Below, one piece after another: positions 9,816 through 19,556 of a DNA stretch of 64,000 nt. Origin of the DNA: Leishmania infantum JPCM5 (lineage: Eukaryota; Euglenozoa; Kinetoplastea; Trypanosomatida; Trypanosomatidae); the NCBI RefSeq assembly GCF_000002875.2, contig NC_009417.2, positions 973,929-1,037,928 on the forward strand, given 5' to 3'. The notes beneath the pieces were generated by a model, which saw only the letters and a program-made list of their open reading frames with translations, did not search any database and was not told the DNA's origin. Numbering within the stretch: position 1 is the first letter of the stretch; each line of letters starts with the position of its first letter. The translations under genes and the position numbers were made by a program.

Positions 9816-11957
9816 ATGACGCAAAGCCCACTGCGAATTCCTCCACGCACTGAGCCACAGAGCCTGTCGTCGGGTTCGAGAAGCGGCGTCGACCGCAGCC
9901 GCTCTCCATCGCTTCATCAGCAGCCATCACACACATCGTGCACCCCGCGACGAGGCTCTGCCTCGCCACGCTCGCAAAGACGTAGCGGCAGCACGGCGCT
10001 GTCTGCATGGCGTACTGAGTCAACTGAGGGCAAGGTGCACAGCAGAGGCCACGCTAACTCTGGAAGGCACAAGCTTGCACTGCGATCGCCATCGCAGTGC
10101 AAGCAGCTAGCTCGGGCGAGCAGCACGGTTGTTGCGAATGCGACGACTTCAGTGCATCCCAACATCACCCATGAGCGTGGTGGTCAGAGTAGCAGTGTGG
10201 ACCGCTGTATTACGCCGACAGTGACGACGACGCCGCGCGGAAGAGGAGCCGAAACCTTGGTCAGATCCGGCGAACAGGCGCTACCGCACCTCCTCGTACA
10301 CCCTGCCGCCCTGACCGCTCTCCAGACGGATACCGACTCTGTGGGCGCTGCCGCGGCTCTCGACGGAAAACTTTCTGGGCGAAGACGGGGCTCCCTGCGC
10401 ACAGGTCCAGGAGAGCCAGTCAGCGCGAGGGTCTTCTCTGTGTCGCGGAGCAGAAGTACTGGCGTCGCATCTGCTCTCTTGAATTCAGGGGCGAGCGGCC
10501 TTCTTGGCGCCGGCTCCAGCGGCGGGACTGCCGGTGCAACCCTCTCCAACTACTCCGGCAAGTCATTCGGCGGCGTCGGCACCAGAAACCAGAACCGCTG
10601 CTCTCACTGCAAGGTGGCAGAGGAGGTTCTGTACCGCTGCCCGTGCGGCCTCGCCCGGTACTGCTGCACCATCTGCCAACATGCGCACTGGCCCTTTCAC
10701 AAAGCGGTGTGCTGCCACGCCGTGCGCGCCATTCGGCCGCCGACGCGGCATTGTGATTGGTGCCGTACGCCTTCACAGACCCTGCGTCAGTGCGGGTGTG
10801 GCTTTGCTTACTACTGCGACACGCACTGCCAACGCGCAGATTGGTCGTACCATTGCATCGTCTGTAGCACTGAGGCCAGCACGGCACTGGCGGCCGCACT
10901 TGTGGGTGGGCGAGCGCTGCGCGCGAGGCGCGAGGCCGCCACGCAGACGGCGCACTGGCAGATCAGCGCTCCTGTGATCCGCCCTACTGGGCGAGGCGAC
11001 GGCACCATGGCGGCAGAAAATGCGACTGGAATGAGTGCCCATCTTCACGCGAGCCTTCATGAGCGGCACAGTCGATCCGGCAGCGACGGCGAGGACAACA
11101 CCTTCTCCGGTTCGTGCACGCGTGCATCGCTCGCGGCTGCCTCGGATGCCGAAGCGACGCCGCAAGTGTCGCCTCGCCGGCGCTCCCACGTTCGCGCAGC
11201 GTCGGAGCACGGGTCGCAGGTGGGTGTGGATAGCGGATCTGGTGCCTTCGCGACGCTCCACCAGAACCGCGAGACGCCTGTGCGGGCGTCAAACTATGCC
11301 GATCCAGGAGGCCGCACAACAACCTCTACCCAAGCTGCCATCGCTGGTGGTGACATGGGCGCTGGCCAGTGTGGCCTGGGGCTCGCCGGGATGAACTCGC
11401 GCAGCACGCTCAGCCACCATAACGCTACCGGGACGCTCTACAAAAGCCGGCACATCAACACAAGCGCAACGCAGCAGCACTGGCACAATCCCTTACTGGA
11501 CGGTTCACGTGCCGGGGGGCCGCATTCGCTGCGGCTCAGCCAGCCTGGAGAACCCAATCACGGAGCTGCTGACGCCTTTCTCCAACACCAACACCACCAA
11601 TCCTCTCTGTTGACCGATCACCACAGGTATGTGAGTCACGCCAGCCAGTTAGAGCTCATCGACCGAAGCCTTTTCGCCATGGCCGGTCCCACCATCCGAG
11701 ATCAGCCGGGCGTGGTCGCATTTCTAGTCGCATCACGTCACATTGTTGAGAAGGAGGAGATCAGCGCACGGGCGGCGCTCTTCCGCAAGTTTCGGCTGGG
11801 CTGCGTCGGGCTTCAGATGCGTGTGCTTGGCAAGAGGGAAGAGGAAGAGCGCATGACTATCTTGAAGGAGGAGGTGCTTTGGTGCGTCCTGACAGGCCAT
11901 CCTGCGTGGAAGAAGCTGACGCAGGAGCTGCAGCGCTTTCGCGAAGCGCGCAAATGA
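9816..11957 (+). CDS. Protein with two tandem MYND-type zinc fingers
   Basis: 713 residues. Two zinc-binding modules of identical length stand in tandem at 262-299 and 313-350. Each has the MYND pattern of CxxC, then CxC, then a YCC or YYCDxxC segment, then WxxH and a final Cys. The roughly 260 residues before them and about 270 after are Ser/Thr/Arg/His-rich and look disordered. The last 70 residues (ARAALFRKF to the end) look helical and compact. MYND domains bind short proline-containing peptides, so a scaffold or adaptor role is likely; no SET or other catalytic domain is visible. The frame is open upstream to 9555 but has no ATG before 9816. Function in this organism is unknown. Confidence 0.8.
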   Translation: MTQSPLRIPPRTEPQSLSSGSRSGVDRSRSPSLHQQPSHTSCTPRRGSASPRSQRRSGSTALSAWRTESTEGKVHSRGHANSGRHKLALRSPSQCKQLARASSTVVANATTSVHPNITHERGGQSSSVDRCITPTVTTTPRGRGAETLVRSGEQALPHLLVHPAALTALQTDTDSVGAAAALDGKLSGRRRGSLRTGPGEPVSARVFSVSRSRSTGVASALLNSGASGLLGAGSSGGTAGATLSNYSGKSFGGVGTRNQNRCSHCKVAEEVLYRCPCGLARYCCTICQHAHWPFHKAVCCHAVRAIRPPTRHCDWCRTPSQTLRQCGCGFAYYCDTHCQRADWSYHCIVCSTEASTALAAALVGGRALRARREAATQTAHWQISAPVIRPTGRGDGTMAAENATGMSAHLHASLHERHSRSGSDGEDNTFSGSCTRASLAAASDAEATPQVSPRRRSHVRAASEHGSQVGVDSGSGAFATLHQNRETPVRASNYADPGGRTTTSTQAAIAGGDMGAGQCGLGLAGMNSRSTLSHHNATGTLYKSRHINTSATQQHWHNPLLDGSRAGGPHSLRLSQPGEPNHGAADAFLQHQHHQSSLLTDHHRYVSHASQLELIDRSLFAMAGPTIRDQPGVVAFLVASRHIVEKEEISARAALFRKFRLGCVGLQMRVLGKREEEERMTILKEEVLWCVLTGHPAWKKLTQELQRFREARK

Positions 11958-13153
11958 GAGCCGCACCTTCCTGAGGCGTGCGCGCTCGGCAGAGGAGAGG
12001 GAGGAGGGGGGTGGCGGGGAGATAGCGTTCGACGACGTGTTTTTTTTTTTGCGGGTGTATGAGCCTCTACCACTCAATCTCGGAGTGTGCGTTGCAAGTG
12101 TTCGGTGATGCTGCATCAGCGGCTTGGTCTGCTTTTCGGGGTGATGGCTATGGCGGTACTCACCGTCGCTCGGGCCGCAGCCCCACTACCCAGCGAAAAG
12201 GCAATAACGCAAAACCGAAAGAAGCGTGGCCGTCGCAGATTTGCGGTGTCGCCGTCTCCCTCACTCAGCCGCTTCCCCATCGTTGCGCACACGGCGTGCA
12301 CGTATTCTTCGTGTTTTTTTTTTGGTGGACTATGCGCACGGACATCAAAGCTGCGCATCAAGCCGCATCGAACGCGTCCATCCCCCTTCCTCGCGGCCCC
12401 CCATTTGGCGCCACTGTGTGCGCTGGCCTCCCGGCACCCCCTGCTTCCACCATCCCCCTCCGCTCAGCATTCGTCGTTCTTGCTCTACAGGCACGAGACG
12501 TGCGCCTCTCCTCTCCCACTCTCCGTATCCTTGCCCACACCGCCGGGCCCGGCCTCTCCCTCTCCAACGAACCCTGTCCCACCGTCGTCTCCGCCCGCTT
12601 CTCTATAGCATCAGCCATTTTGCGTCACGTGGCTTTATCAAGAATCATACACACTGAAAAAGCCACCACCACCACGCGCAGAAAAAAGCAAAAGAAGAAG
12701 GAACGTACACGCGACAGTGCACCTCCGCACTCTCCCCTCTTTTCTTCTTTTTTTCGCCTCCCCTATTTCTTCTCTGCATCTCCTCCCTCTCTGGTGTTGT
12801 GCTCCGCTGTCTTCTCGCGTTCGTCGTGCTGTCTGCTCTGCCATCACGCGTCGCGGCACTGCACCCTCTTCGCTTTCGCCGCGTTTCGCCTCTCTCTCTC
12901 TCTCCTTCTGCACTGCCTCTGCTAGTTTGCATGGTGAGAGCCTCCCTTGCGTCTTCTTGAGTGTCAGCATCGTCTCTTTTCGTCTGTTGCTGTCGTTGTC
13001 GTTGTGTGTGGAGGCACCCTCTCGGGCACGCACCTGCCCTGGCTGCCATGAAGGCCGTCTTGTGCTTCTCTCTTCTCCGCTTCTCTTGCTCGTGTCTCTC
13101 GGCCTAGCCGAAGGGACGGCTGGTACAAGGCGAAAACACTACCGTTAGAAAAC
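11958..13153. other. Intergenic region, no gene seen
   Basis: Long C/T-rich blocks (12440-12620, 12720-12925, 13040-13107) and several T8-T10 tracts (12040, 12314). Open frames here translate to Ser/Pro/Arg-rich sequence without domain features. Confidence 0.6.
13060..13107 (+). promoter_or_regulatory. Probable trans-splice acceptor for the HAD gene
   Basis: A dense C/T tract at about 13060-13103 leads to AG at 13106-13107. The next ATG is the gene start at 13154, giving a leader of about 46 nt. Confidence 0.5.
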
Positions 13154-15106
13154 ATGCTAACCGACTACTGGCTTCTCACAGATCTGGACGGGACGCTGAT
13201 CGCCACCCCGCACAAGGCAAACGGCCGGTATCTCCCCATCACGCGAAGCCCGTGCTTTGAGCCTATCAGGCAGTGGCTGAGCAGCAACGGCAACGTGTGC
13301 ATCGTCACGACAGCGGACCTGCGGGCAATCGACCAGGTGTACTACCCGCTGAGGCCGTTTCTCAAGACCTATCAGGGGTACGTCGATGAGGCTGCCGCGG
13401 CAGGAACTCCGCTAGCGACGGTTGATGGCATGAAAGGGCAACCGCCCCGCCGCGGCTGCCTGCTCTTGTCCCTCTACACCGGTGCTGCCCTGTACTGGTG
13501 CACGTCCGACTCGATTATCATGCTTCCGGGGTACGCGAGCGCTGTGCACTGCGCCACGCGCGAGGCTGTCGAGCTGGCGGCTGCCTACCAGGTGCGTATG
13601 TCGCACGCCACCTTGTTTGTGGACGGCAGTGGTAAGCAGCTGCGTCCGAAGCCGGAGATGTGCGTGCGTGGCACCTGCATCGATTCCGCAACCGCCCGCT
13701 GCCTGCGAACGCGCGTCGAGGCGCTTTATCTGGATTACGTTCGTGACGTACTCTCCGGCAAGGACCCCGCCGTACGCGAGGCAATGAAGTGGCTTTCGCA
13801 GCGCTACCAGAGCATGTGGGGCGGCCTCTTGCAGTACCTCGAGCTTATTTACGCAACGGCCGTGCACAACCACCCCGCATCACCGCTACTGCTAGGCACG
13901 ATGGCTAAGCAGACACTCTTGACACTGGCGCAGCAGCCGCCAGCGGACCCGGAATCTGTGGAGTGGAAGGTGGAGTACCTGCGCTCGCGACGGGGTTTCT
14001 TGACCGCCGTCGGCATCCTCCGCGTCGAGTACGCGGAGTCACATTTGTGCTACGCTGAGGACGACAAAGGCACGTCGCAGTGGGTGTTGAACCAGAATGT
14101 CGAGGCTCAGACAAAGGCGGCGGAGCGTGCACAGCTCGTCTCCTATGCAACGCAGGTGCTGCTGGCTGATCTGCCCGCCACGGTCGCGCCGAAGTTGGCG
14201 GCCGCAACGGCGACGATGGCGAACTTCTTGGTCGATCTCCTGGCACCCAGCACGAAGCATTTTCAGCAGCAGATGCGTGAGACCACGCTCCCTGTGACGG
14301 AGCTGGTACCACCGCCCCCCTCGTCTACCTTGCCTTCATCATCGGAAGGCGCGGCCACCATTGCACAGGTGATTCTGCTCGGCCTGCCGCTGCGTCTCTT
14401 CTCCAAGTACTTTCGCTCTCACGTGGCGGAGATGGTGCGCGGTGGCGTGAACCCCATGCCGCAGCCAAACAGTGTCGTCTTCTCCAAGATCGGTGTGAGC
14501 AAGTCCACGGCGCTGCGCTACCTACTGGGCAAGGACCGGGTCGCTTCTGTTGAGGAGGAGTGGCAGCTGCACTTCACCGAAGCCGCCCCAAGCCCCAAAG
14601 AGGGTCCGGCAAGTCAAGCGATCAACTTCGCCGGGTGCGTCCAGCGCTATCACGGCATCGCCATGGGTGACAACCCGCAATCCACCGACTACGAGCTGAC
14701 GGTGTTCCGAGATCTGCCGTTTTTCTCTGTGGAGAAGGAGTCGCAGCGGGTGGAGCGGCAGCGACGCATTCTGCGACGACTGCAGCGTACACAGTCCATC
14801 GAGAGCCGCGGCGGCCAGCCGCTGATGCCAGATGGCAGCCGAGCGCCGTCTTACGCGGAGCTCGTCAGCAGCCTGCGCCGCAGCGGACCCATGATGGACG
14901 ACCGTCTTTTTCGCAACATCAACTACGTTGGTGGTGAGGAAGAGGGCACGGCGCTTTTTCTTACCGCACTGCTCCACTACGCCAAGGCAGCGCGTAAGAG
15001 CGAAAAGGGCCCGATGACGACCTCGGAGTTCCGCGGTGCTGTCAGCAAGGCACAAGAGACAAGTCGTGATCAGGTGATGCACCGCATACCCTCTGCGAAG
15101 CTTTAG
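13154..15106 (+). CDS. HAD-superfamily hydrolase-like protein with a very large cap insertion
   Basis: 650 residues. DLDGT at 10-14 is HAD motif I, with nucleophile Asp10 and acid/base Asp12. IVTTAD at 50-55 fits motif II (Thr52 or Thr53). GVSKSTALRYLL (447-458, Lys450) resembles motif III of Cof-type and sucrose-phosphatase-like (HAD-IIB, C2-cap) enzymes. MGDNPQSTDYE (504-514, Asp506 and Asp512) fits motif IV. All residues needed for phosphoryl transfer therefore seem present, but motifs II and III are about 390 residues apart, far more than in ordinary Cof-type enzymes. The intervening part, rich in Ala and Leu, must hold a much enlarged cap. A phosphatase acting on a small phosphorylated metabolite is the simplest inference; the substrate is unknown. 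No signal peptide or peroxisomal tail is seen. Confidence 0.72.
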   Translation: MLTDYWLLTDLDGTLIATPHKANGRYLPITRSPCFEPIRQWLSSNGNVCIVTTADLRAIDQVYYPLRPFLKTYQGYVDEAAAAGTPLATVDGMKGQPPRRGCLLLSLYTGAALYWCTSDSIIMLPGYASAVHCATREAVELAAAYQVRMSHATLFVDGSGKQLRPKPEMCVRGTCIDSATARCLRTRVEALYLDYVRDVLSGKDPAVREAMKWLSQRYQSMWGGLLQYLELIYATAVHNHPASPLLLGTMAKQTLLTLAQQPPADPESVEWKVEYLRSRRGFLTAVGILRVEYAESHLCYAEDDKGTSQWVLNQNVEAQTKAAERAQLVSYATQVLLADLPATVAPKLAAATATMANFLVDLLAPSTKHFQQQMRETTLPVTELVPPPPSSTLPSSSEGAATIAQVILLGLPLRLFSKYFRSHVAEMVRGGVNPMPQPNSVVFSKIGVSKSTALRYLLGKDRVASVEEEWQLHFTEAAPSPKEGPASQAINFAGCVQRYHGIAMGDNPQSTDYELTVFRDLPFFSVEKESQRVERQRRILRRLQRTQSIESRGGQPLMPDGSRAPSYAELVSSLRRSGPMMDDRLFRNINYVGGEEEGTALFLTALLHYAKAARKSEKGPMTTSEFRGAVSKAQETSRDQVMHRIPSAKL

Positions 15107-16367
15107 GCAAGCTTGAAAAAAGGAAAAAGAAAAGCGACGATCGCGTGCCCTGCTCCTCGGCATAGTTGGCACAACACCGGGGGAATATCTGCTTTCCTCT
15201 CCCTTATGCTTCGCCAACTCCTCTGTGAATCGCAATACACTGCCTTCACGTGCCTTCGTGTGCTTACGTGGTTCTTCGCTAAACGCTTCCCTACTGGAAT
15301 CTGATCTCTGTGTTGGTTGCGCGCTTGTCTCGGTGTACGCGTGTACGCACCTTCTTTGTTGTTTATCCCACCACATCGCATTTGGGAAAGCTCACGATGT
15401 GAGGCTGTACATCGAGTGTGTGTGTGTTTTCGTTTTCGCGCGTGCTCATCTCGCGTGAAGGCGCCTTTAAGGTGCGGCTGTGTGTGCTCCACATTTCCAT
15501 CCGCGTGTCACGCATGCGTGCGCGTGTGTGCCCTTCAGCCCCTCTCCCGCTGGGCGTGTCTGTGTGGCTGCAGCTGAGTTTTTGGTGGTGGTGGCAGCCA
15601 GGGAGGATGGGATGCAGACCTCTAGAGGTGACTGCTTACGTGAGAGGTCGGCGTGGATGGTATCGAGAAGTACCATCTGAAAAACAAAGGAACCGTACTC
15701 AGAAAGTCGGGGGAGGGGGACGAAACGGTCGGGATGCGTAGCGATACAGCGGGTCGGCTTGCAATCCGAAATCAAGAATCCGAGTCCGGAGGCGGCGGTG
15801 TGGGACTTCTTGGCCACACCCCGAGCTGATACGGTGATGGCGCAATGATGTGCCTCATCGCAAAGGGAGTTGCTCCTCCCCCACCAGTTTATCAAGCGCG
15901 CGCGCTCTGATGGAGTTCTTCCACGGGTGCGTTTCCTGCGTCACCTGCACTGCCCGACATGTGCTCCTCAACGACTCTTCTTGCCTCATCGTTTTTCGCA
16001 TATCGCTTCACCTACTCCTCCGTCACTTATTGTTGTCGACCGTCGCGACACAACATGTACGGCGTCCACAGTATTGCACACTCGAAAGCTTTACTCCAGA
16101 TTCTACGTGATCCGTACCTCTTCGTGTTACCGCGCCCCGCCTCCCCCCTTCCCCCTCCTCCTCTCTCGGTTACTGTTTGCTCTTCTCAGCTCGCAGACCT
16201 GCCCACTACCATTAAACAGTGCATCCCGATATACACGGTTTCGCTGTCGTCGTCTTCATCTGTTTACTTCGGCTGCGCTCTCGTCCTGTGACGACAGCTT
16301 TAACTCTCGTCACAGCACCCAGTTCGCTATTCAACGGTACAGCATTGAACCTTGCTTTCGCACTGTG
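15107..16367. other. Intergenic region, no gene seen
   Basis: GT-rich stretches at 15415-15440 and C/T tracts near 16130-16190. The frame of the next gene is open back to 15870, but no ATG in that frame follows the probable acceptor until 16368. Confidence 0.6.
16136..16189 (+). promoter_or_regulatory. Probable trans-splice acceptor for the coiled-coil gene
   Basis: A nearly pure pyrimidine tract (about 16136-16170) and a second one (16173-16187) end in AG at 16188-16189. No ATG occurs before 16368. Confidence 0.45.
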
Positions 16368-17888
16368 ATGCGCAACTTGTCGGACCATTTTCCTGTGGAG
16401 GACTCGCCGATGAACGCACGGCCCCAGATGGCGAACGGCGATGACCACCCGCAGATGGAGTCGCCGATGAATCACGATGACACACACACCTACGGGGACA
16501 ATACGTTGGGCGGGCACCCAACCAATGAAGAGAATGCGTCGATGACGAAGACCCCGACCGCGGCTGCTAATGGGGCTTGCGCGGACTCCATCCATTCCGA
16601 GTATGTGGCGGCGAAGGAGCGGCTGGAGGCGGCACAGGCAGCACACAAGCAGCGCTTGCGCGAGATCAAGGACGACAAGTCGCTAAAGATAAAATCCATA
16701 CCGTCTCTGGAGGAGCTGCGCGACGAGCGCGTGCGTCTCTCGGAACAGGTGCTCCATCACAAGGACGAGCAGGACTCCCTTGCCCTCGACATCGAAGGGT
16801 TGGAGGGCGCCGCGGAGGTCTACCAACTGGCGGCCCGCGTGCAGCGCCTGGAGCACTTCGCCAAGCGTGCATATGAGTACGCCGAGGAGACTCTGCCGAA
16901 AGAGATCGAGAGGACGCTGGAGGAGGACCGTCAGCTGTCCAACCGGGAGCTGTGCGCCTACATCCAGGAGCTCCAGAGCAAGCGCGCGAACACGCTCAAG
17001 AGGGTCGTCGCCTCGCAGGAGGGCATGGTCAAGCGGAATCGGCGTCAAAGCGCTACTGCCACGACTGCCGCTCCGGGCGAGGACGTGGACCCGATGGAGG
17101 CCAAGGCGGTGGCGCACACGCAGGAGAACAAGGACGAGTGCGTCGTGCTGCACCAGAAGATCCGCAGGTTCTGCGCGATGAGGACGAAGCTGCAGAGCGA
17201 CATCCTGAAGGAGAAGAGCGCGGGCAAAAAGATGGAGGAGAGGATGCGCGCCTCCATCCGCACCGCGGAACTGGCCAACGCCCGCGATGCCCGCATGTGT
17301 GGGGAGCTAAACAACCGCAACGCCGCCGCCACAACGAACTCGCAGCTGCTTATGGACCAACTCAACGTCGGCCACTACGGCTTCGGCAACGCGCCGTCGA
17401 CGAAGCAGCTGCTGGAGGACCGCAGGGAGCGCGAGGCCTTGCTGGAAACCACGGAGACAGATCGGCAGCAGTACGGGCGCTTTGTATCGAACGGCTCCTT
17501 AGGCTCCCGCCAGTCGTACGCGAACTCGCTGAGCTCTCACCAGCGCGCCATCAAGCCACCGCTGGTGGCCTCGAAGCCGACGGCGTCGCAGCGCGCCCGC
17601 GACGACGCCTCGCGCTCCTCACGCGAGGACTTCGCGCAGATGCTGCGCCGCAACAGCGATGGTAACAGCTACCAAGCATCTCGCTCCCAGTCATTGTCGA
17701 AGCCACCGCTGGTGGCCTCGAAGCCGACGGCGTCGCAGCAGAGTCGCGAAAGCGCCCTTCGCGGAGAACGCGAGGAGGTTTCGGCGTCCCGCACTCTCGC
17801 GCGGAGCAACTCCCTCTTCTCCGATGTGCGGCCGTCATCCCTCGCGGCCAAGTCCACCGCTTCGCAGCGTAGCCGTGATGGGCAGTAG
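16368..17888 (+). CDS. Coiled-coil protein of unknown function with a repeated C-terminal motif
   Basis: 506 residues. After an Asn/Asp/Met-rich, probably disordered N-terminus (1-80), residues about 80-370 are highly charged, Glu/Lys/Arg/Leu/Ala-rich and heptad-like, typical of long coiled coils. The C-terminal 120 residues are Ser/Arg-rich and carry the motif KPPLVASKPTASQ twice, 49 residues apart, plus a weaker third version (SLAAKSTASQ). The DNA of the first two copies, 39 nt at 17553-17591 and 17700-17738, is identical. A structural role, for example in cytoskeleton or flagellum, is possible but not shown. I do not recognise the family. Confidence 0.75.
   Translation: MRNLSDHFPVEDSPMNARPQMANGDDHPQMESPMNHDDTHTYGDNTLGGHPTNEENASMTKTPTAAANGACADSIHSEYVAAKERLEAAQAAHKQRLREIKDDKSLKIKSIPSLEELRDERVRLSEQVLHHKDEQDSLALDIEGLEGAAEVYQLAARVQRLEHFAKRAYEYAEETLPKEIERTLEEDRQLSNRELCAYIQELQSKRANTLKRVVASQEGMVKRNRRQSATATTAAPGEDVDPMEAKAVAHTQENKDECVVLHQKIRRFCAMRTKLQSDILKEKSAGKKMEERMRASIRTAELANARDARMCGELNNRNAAATTNSQLLMDQLNVGHYGFGNAPSTKQLLEDRREREALLETTETDRQQYGRFVSNGSLGSRQSYANSLSSHQRAIKPPLVASKPTASQRARDDASRSSREDFAQMLRRNSDGNSYQASRSQSLSKPPLVASKPTASQQSRESALRGEREEVSASRTLARSNSLFSDVRPSSLAAKSTASQRSRDGQ
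17553..17867 (+). repeat. Degenerate 43-49 codon repeats in the coiled-coil gene
   Basis: Two identical 39-nt blocks start 147 nt apart, and a diverged third ends at 17867. The unit keeps frame, so copy number could vary. Confidence 0.7.
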
Positions 17889-19556
17889 AAGGAAGACGAA
17901 GAGGGAGGTGCGTGAAGGTGAGTGCAGCTACTAGCAAGAGATGTGACCTACAAGACGGTGGTTGTCGCCGTTTACAAGTAAGGAAGGCGAGATGCCCACC
18001 AATGCTGGTAGCGGCACTGCGAACGAAGGATGCAGAAGGAGTCGAGTGACCCCGTAGGAATCGTCACCCCGTCTGTGTCGCTCGGTCTCTCCTTTTCCTT
18101 GTGCCCCGTGTACATGTGCATGCGCATGTGTGTGCGCGTATGTCGCGCTACGCCTATCGTCTCGCGCACCTCCAAGCGTCGCTGTTGAGCCCGCCTCCTT
18201 TCTTTTTTTTTGTTTTCGTTTCTCAATTACGCTGTACCGTGAATGGAATGGAGGCCCTAGTCAAGGGAGAAGGAGTGGTGAGGGAGGAGGGAGAGGGCGT
18301 GTTGAGCTGATGGCTTTGACCTACCCCCCCCTGCTCACTACGATGTGCTGCTGCACTGGTGGTCTCCTCTTCCTGCGGAGAGAAGGATCGCATTGGCGGC
18401 TATCAGCGACAAGGTGCACCCCCTACCCTGTAGGTAGATGCGCTCTCTCCCTCCCTCTCACATGCACACGCCACGTGGTTTGTCCGCCTCCTTCCATTCG
18501 TTCTCCGTTTCTTTTTTCTGTTTCTTTTTTTTTGTTTTCCCGTCTCTCTGTCTCTGATTGACTGTACCGGTGTTTGTACTCTTTTGTCTCCAACTCCTTT
18601 TTCGTGCACCCGCTCGTGCTCGACAACTTTCCGAGGGACGTGCCCACAGGATGGGGCTGGCACATATCAGCGAGTCAAACACACACACACACGTCGTGCA
18701 CCTGGAGAGGTGAGCGTTCTGCTGCGATTGTGTAGGCGAGTATGTGTGCGTGTGTTTGGCTGACGGCAAATTGGCAGAACATGCAAAGCAATCGCACTCC
18801 TGGTGATCACGACGGGGCGGCGACGGATAGACAGTGTGGCGGGCATACCCGTCAGTGCCTGTCCGTCAGCGCTCCCTCTGTCTGTATGTGCTGGCGTCTG
18901 TGCATCTTCGTGTGTGTGCTTTCGTGTAACGCGTATCTGATACAAGCATTCGTAATGAAAAGAAGCTCGAGTCGCTCTGGGCCGAATCCTTCTGATTCGG
19001 TTCGAGTGAGGTGGCACTACACTGCCCGTGCGCCGCCGTTTTTCAATGCACAGACACACCCACACAGGCTGGGTGTCAAGCGCCCATCAAGGTGCCTACC
19101 GACTAACCACCGAATCTCGCTTGGCTGTTGTGCGCGGTTTGCACAGCTTGCAATACGTGCGGGGCGGCGCGGAGAGCGGCGCTCTTTCGGTTCGCAGGAC
19201 GGTCCGTGCAACCCTCTCTTGTTCCCCCTCCTTGTGTGCTGTTGTCGAGGCACGGTCTACGCACCTGCCCCTCTCCCCTGTCCCTTCACCCGTGCCAGTG
19301 GCGTGCATCCACGCACTTGAAGCCCATGCGCGACGACCATCTTTCCCTCGTCTCTTCCCCATAGATCAACGAACACGTACACGACCCCACAGACGGGACC
19401 TCCACACCGTGGCCGAAGAGCGTGGGCAAACGTGTCTACACAGAGCCTTGCCCCGACAACGCTCCGGAAGCCCCACCACGCGCGCTGCGAGGCTTTCACA
19501 GTAGCCTTGCGTCTGCGCTGGTCACCGCTTCTGCTCTTGTTTTCCTTTTTGCTATC
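17889..19556. other. Intergenic region, no gene seen
   Basis: Holds T8-T9 tracts, a CA repeat at about 18678-18693 and GT-rich DNA at 18735-18760. No credible coding segment was found on either strand. Confidence 0.6.
19340..19364 (+). promoter_or_regulatory. Probable trans-splice acceptor for the RGG-protein gene
   Basis: A pyrimidine tract ending in CCCCATAG places AG at 19363-19364. No ATG lies between it and 19557, which supports that start and a leader of about 192 nt. Confidence 0.45.

Noticed and set aside
11958..13153. 288-codon frame at 12059-12925 as a gene
   Set aside because: It spans several polypyrimidine tracts and reads Ser/Pro/Arg/Lys-rich; no protein-like organisation.
18960..19020. 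GGTTCGAGT element with nearby GAATC/GATTC pairing
   Set aside because: Pairing does not give a cloverleaf; no anticodon arm of the right size.
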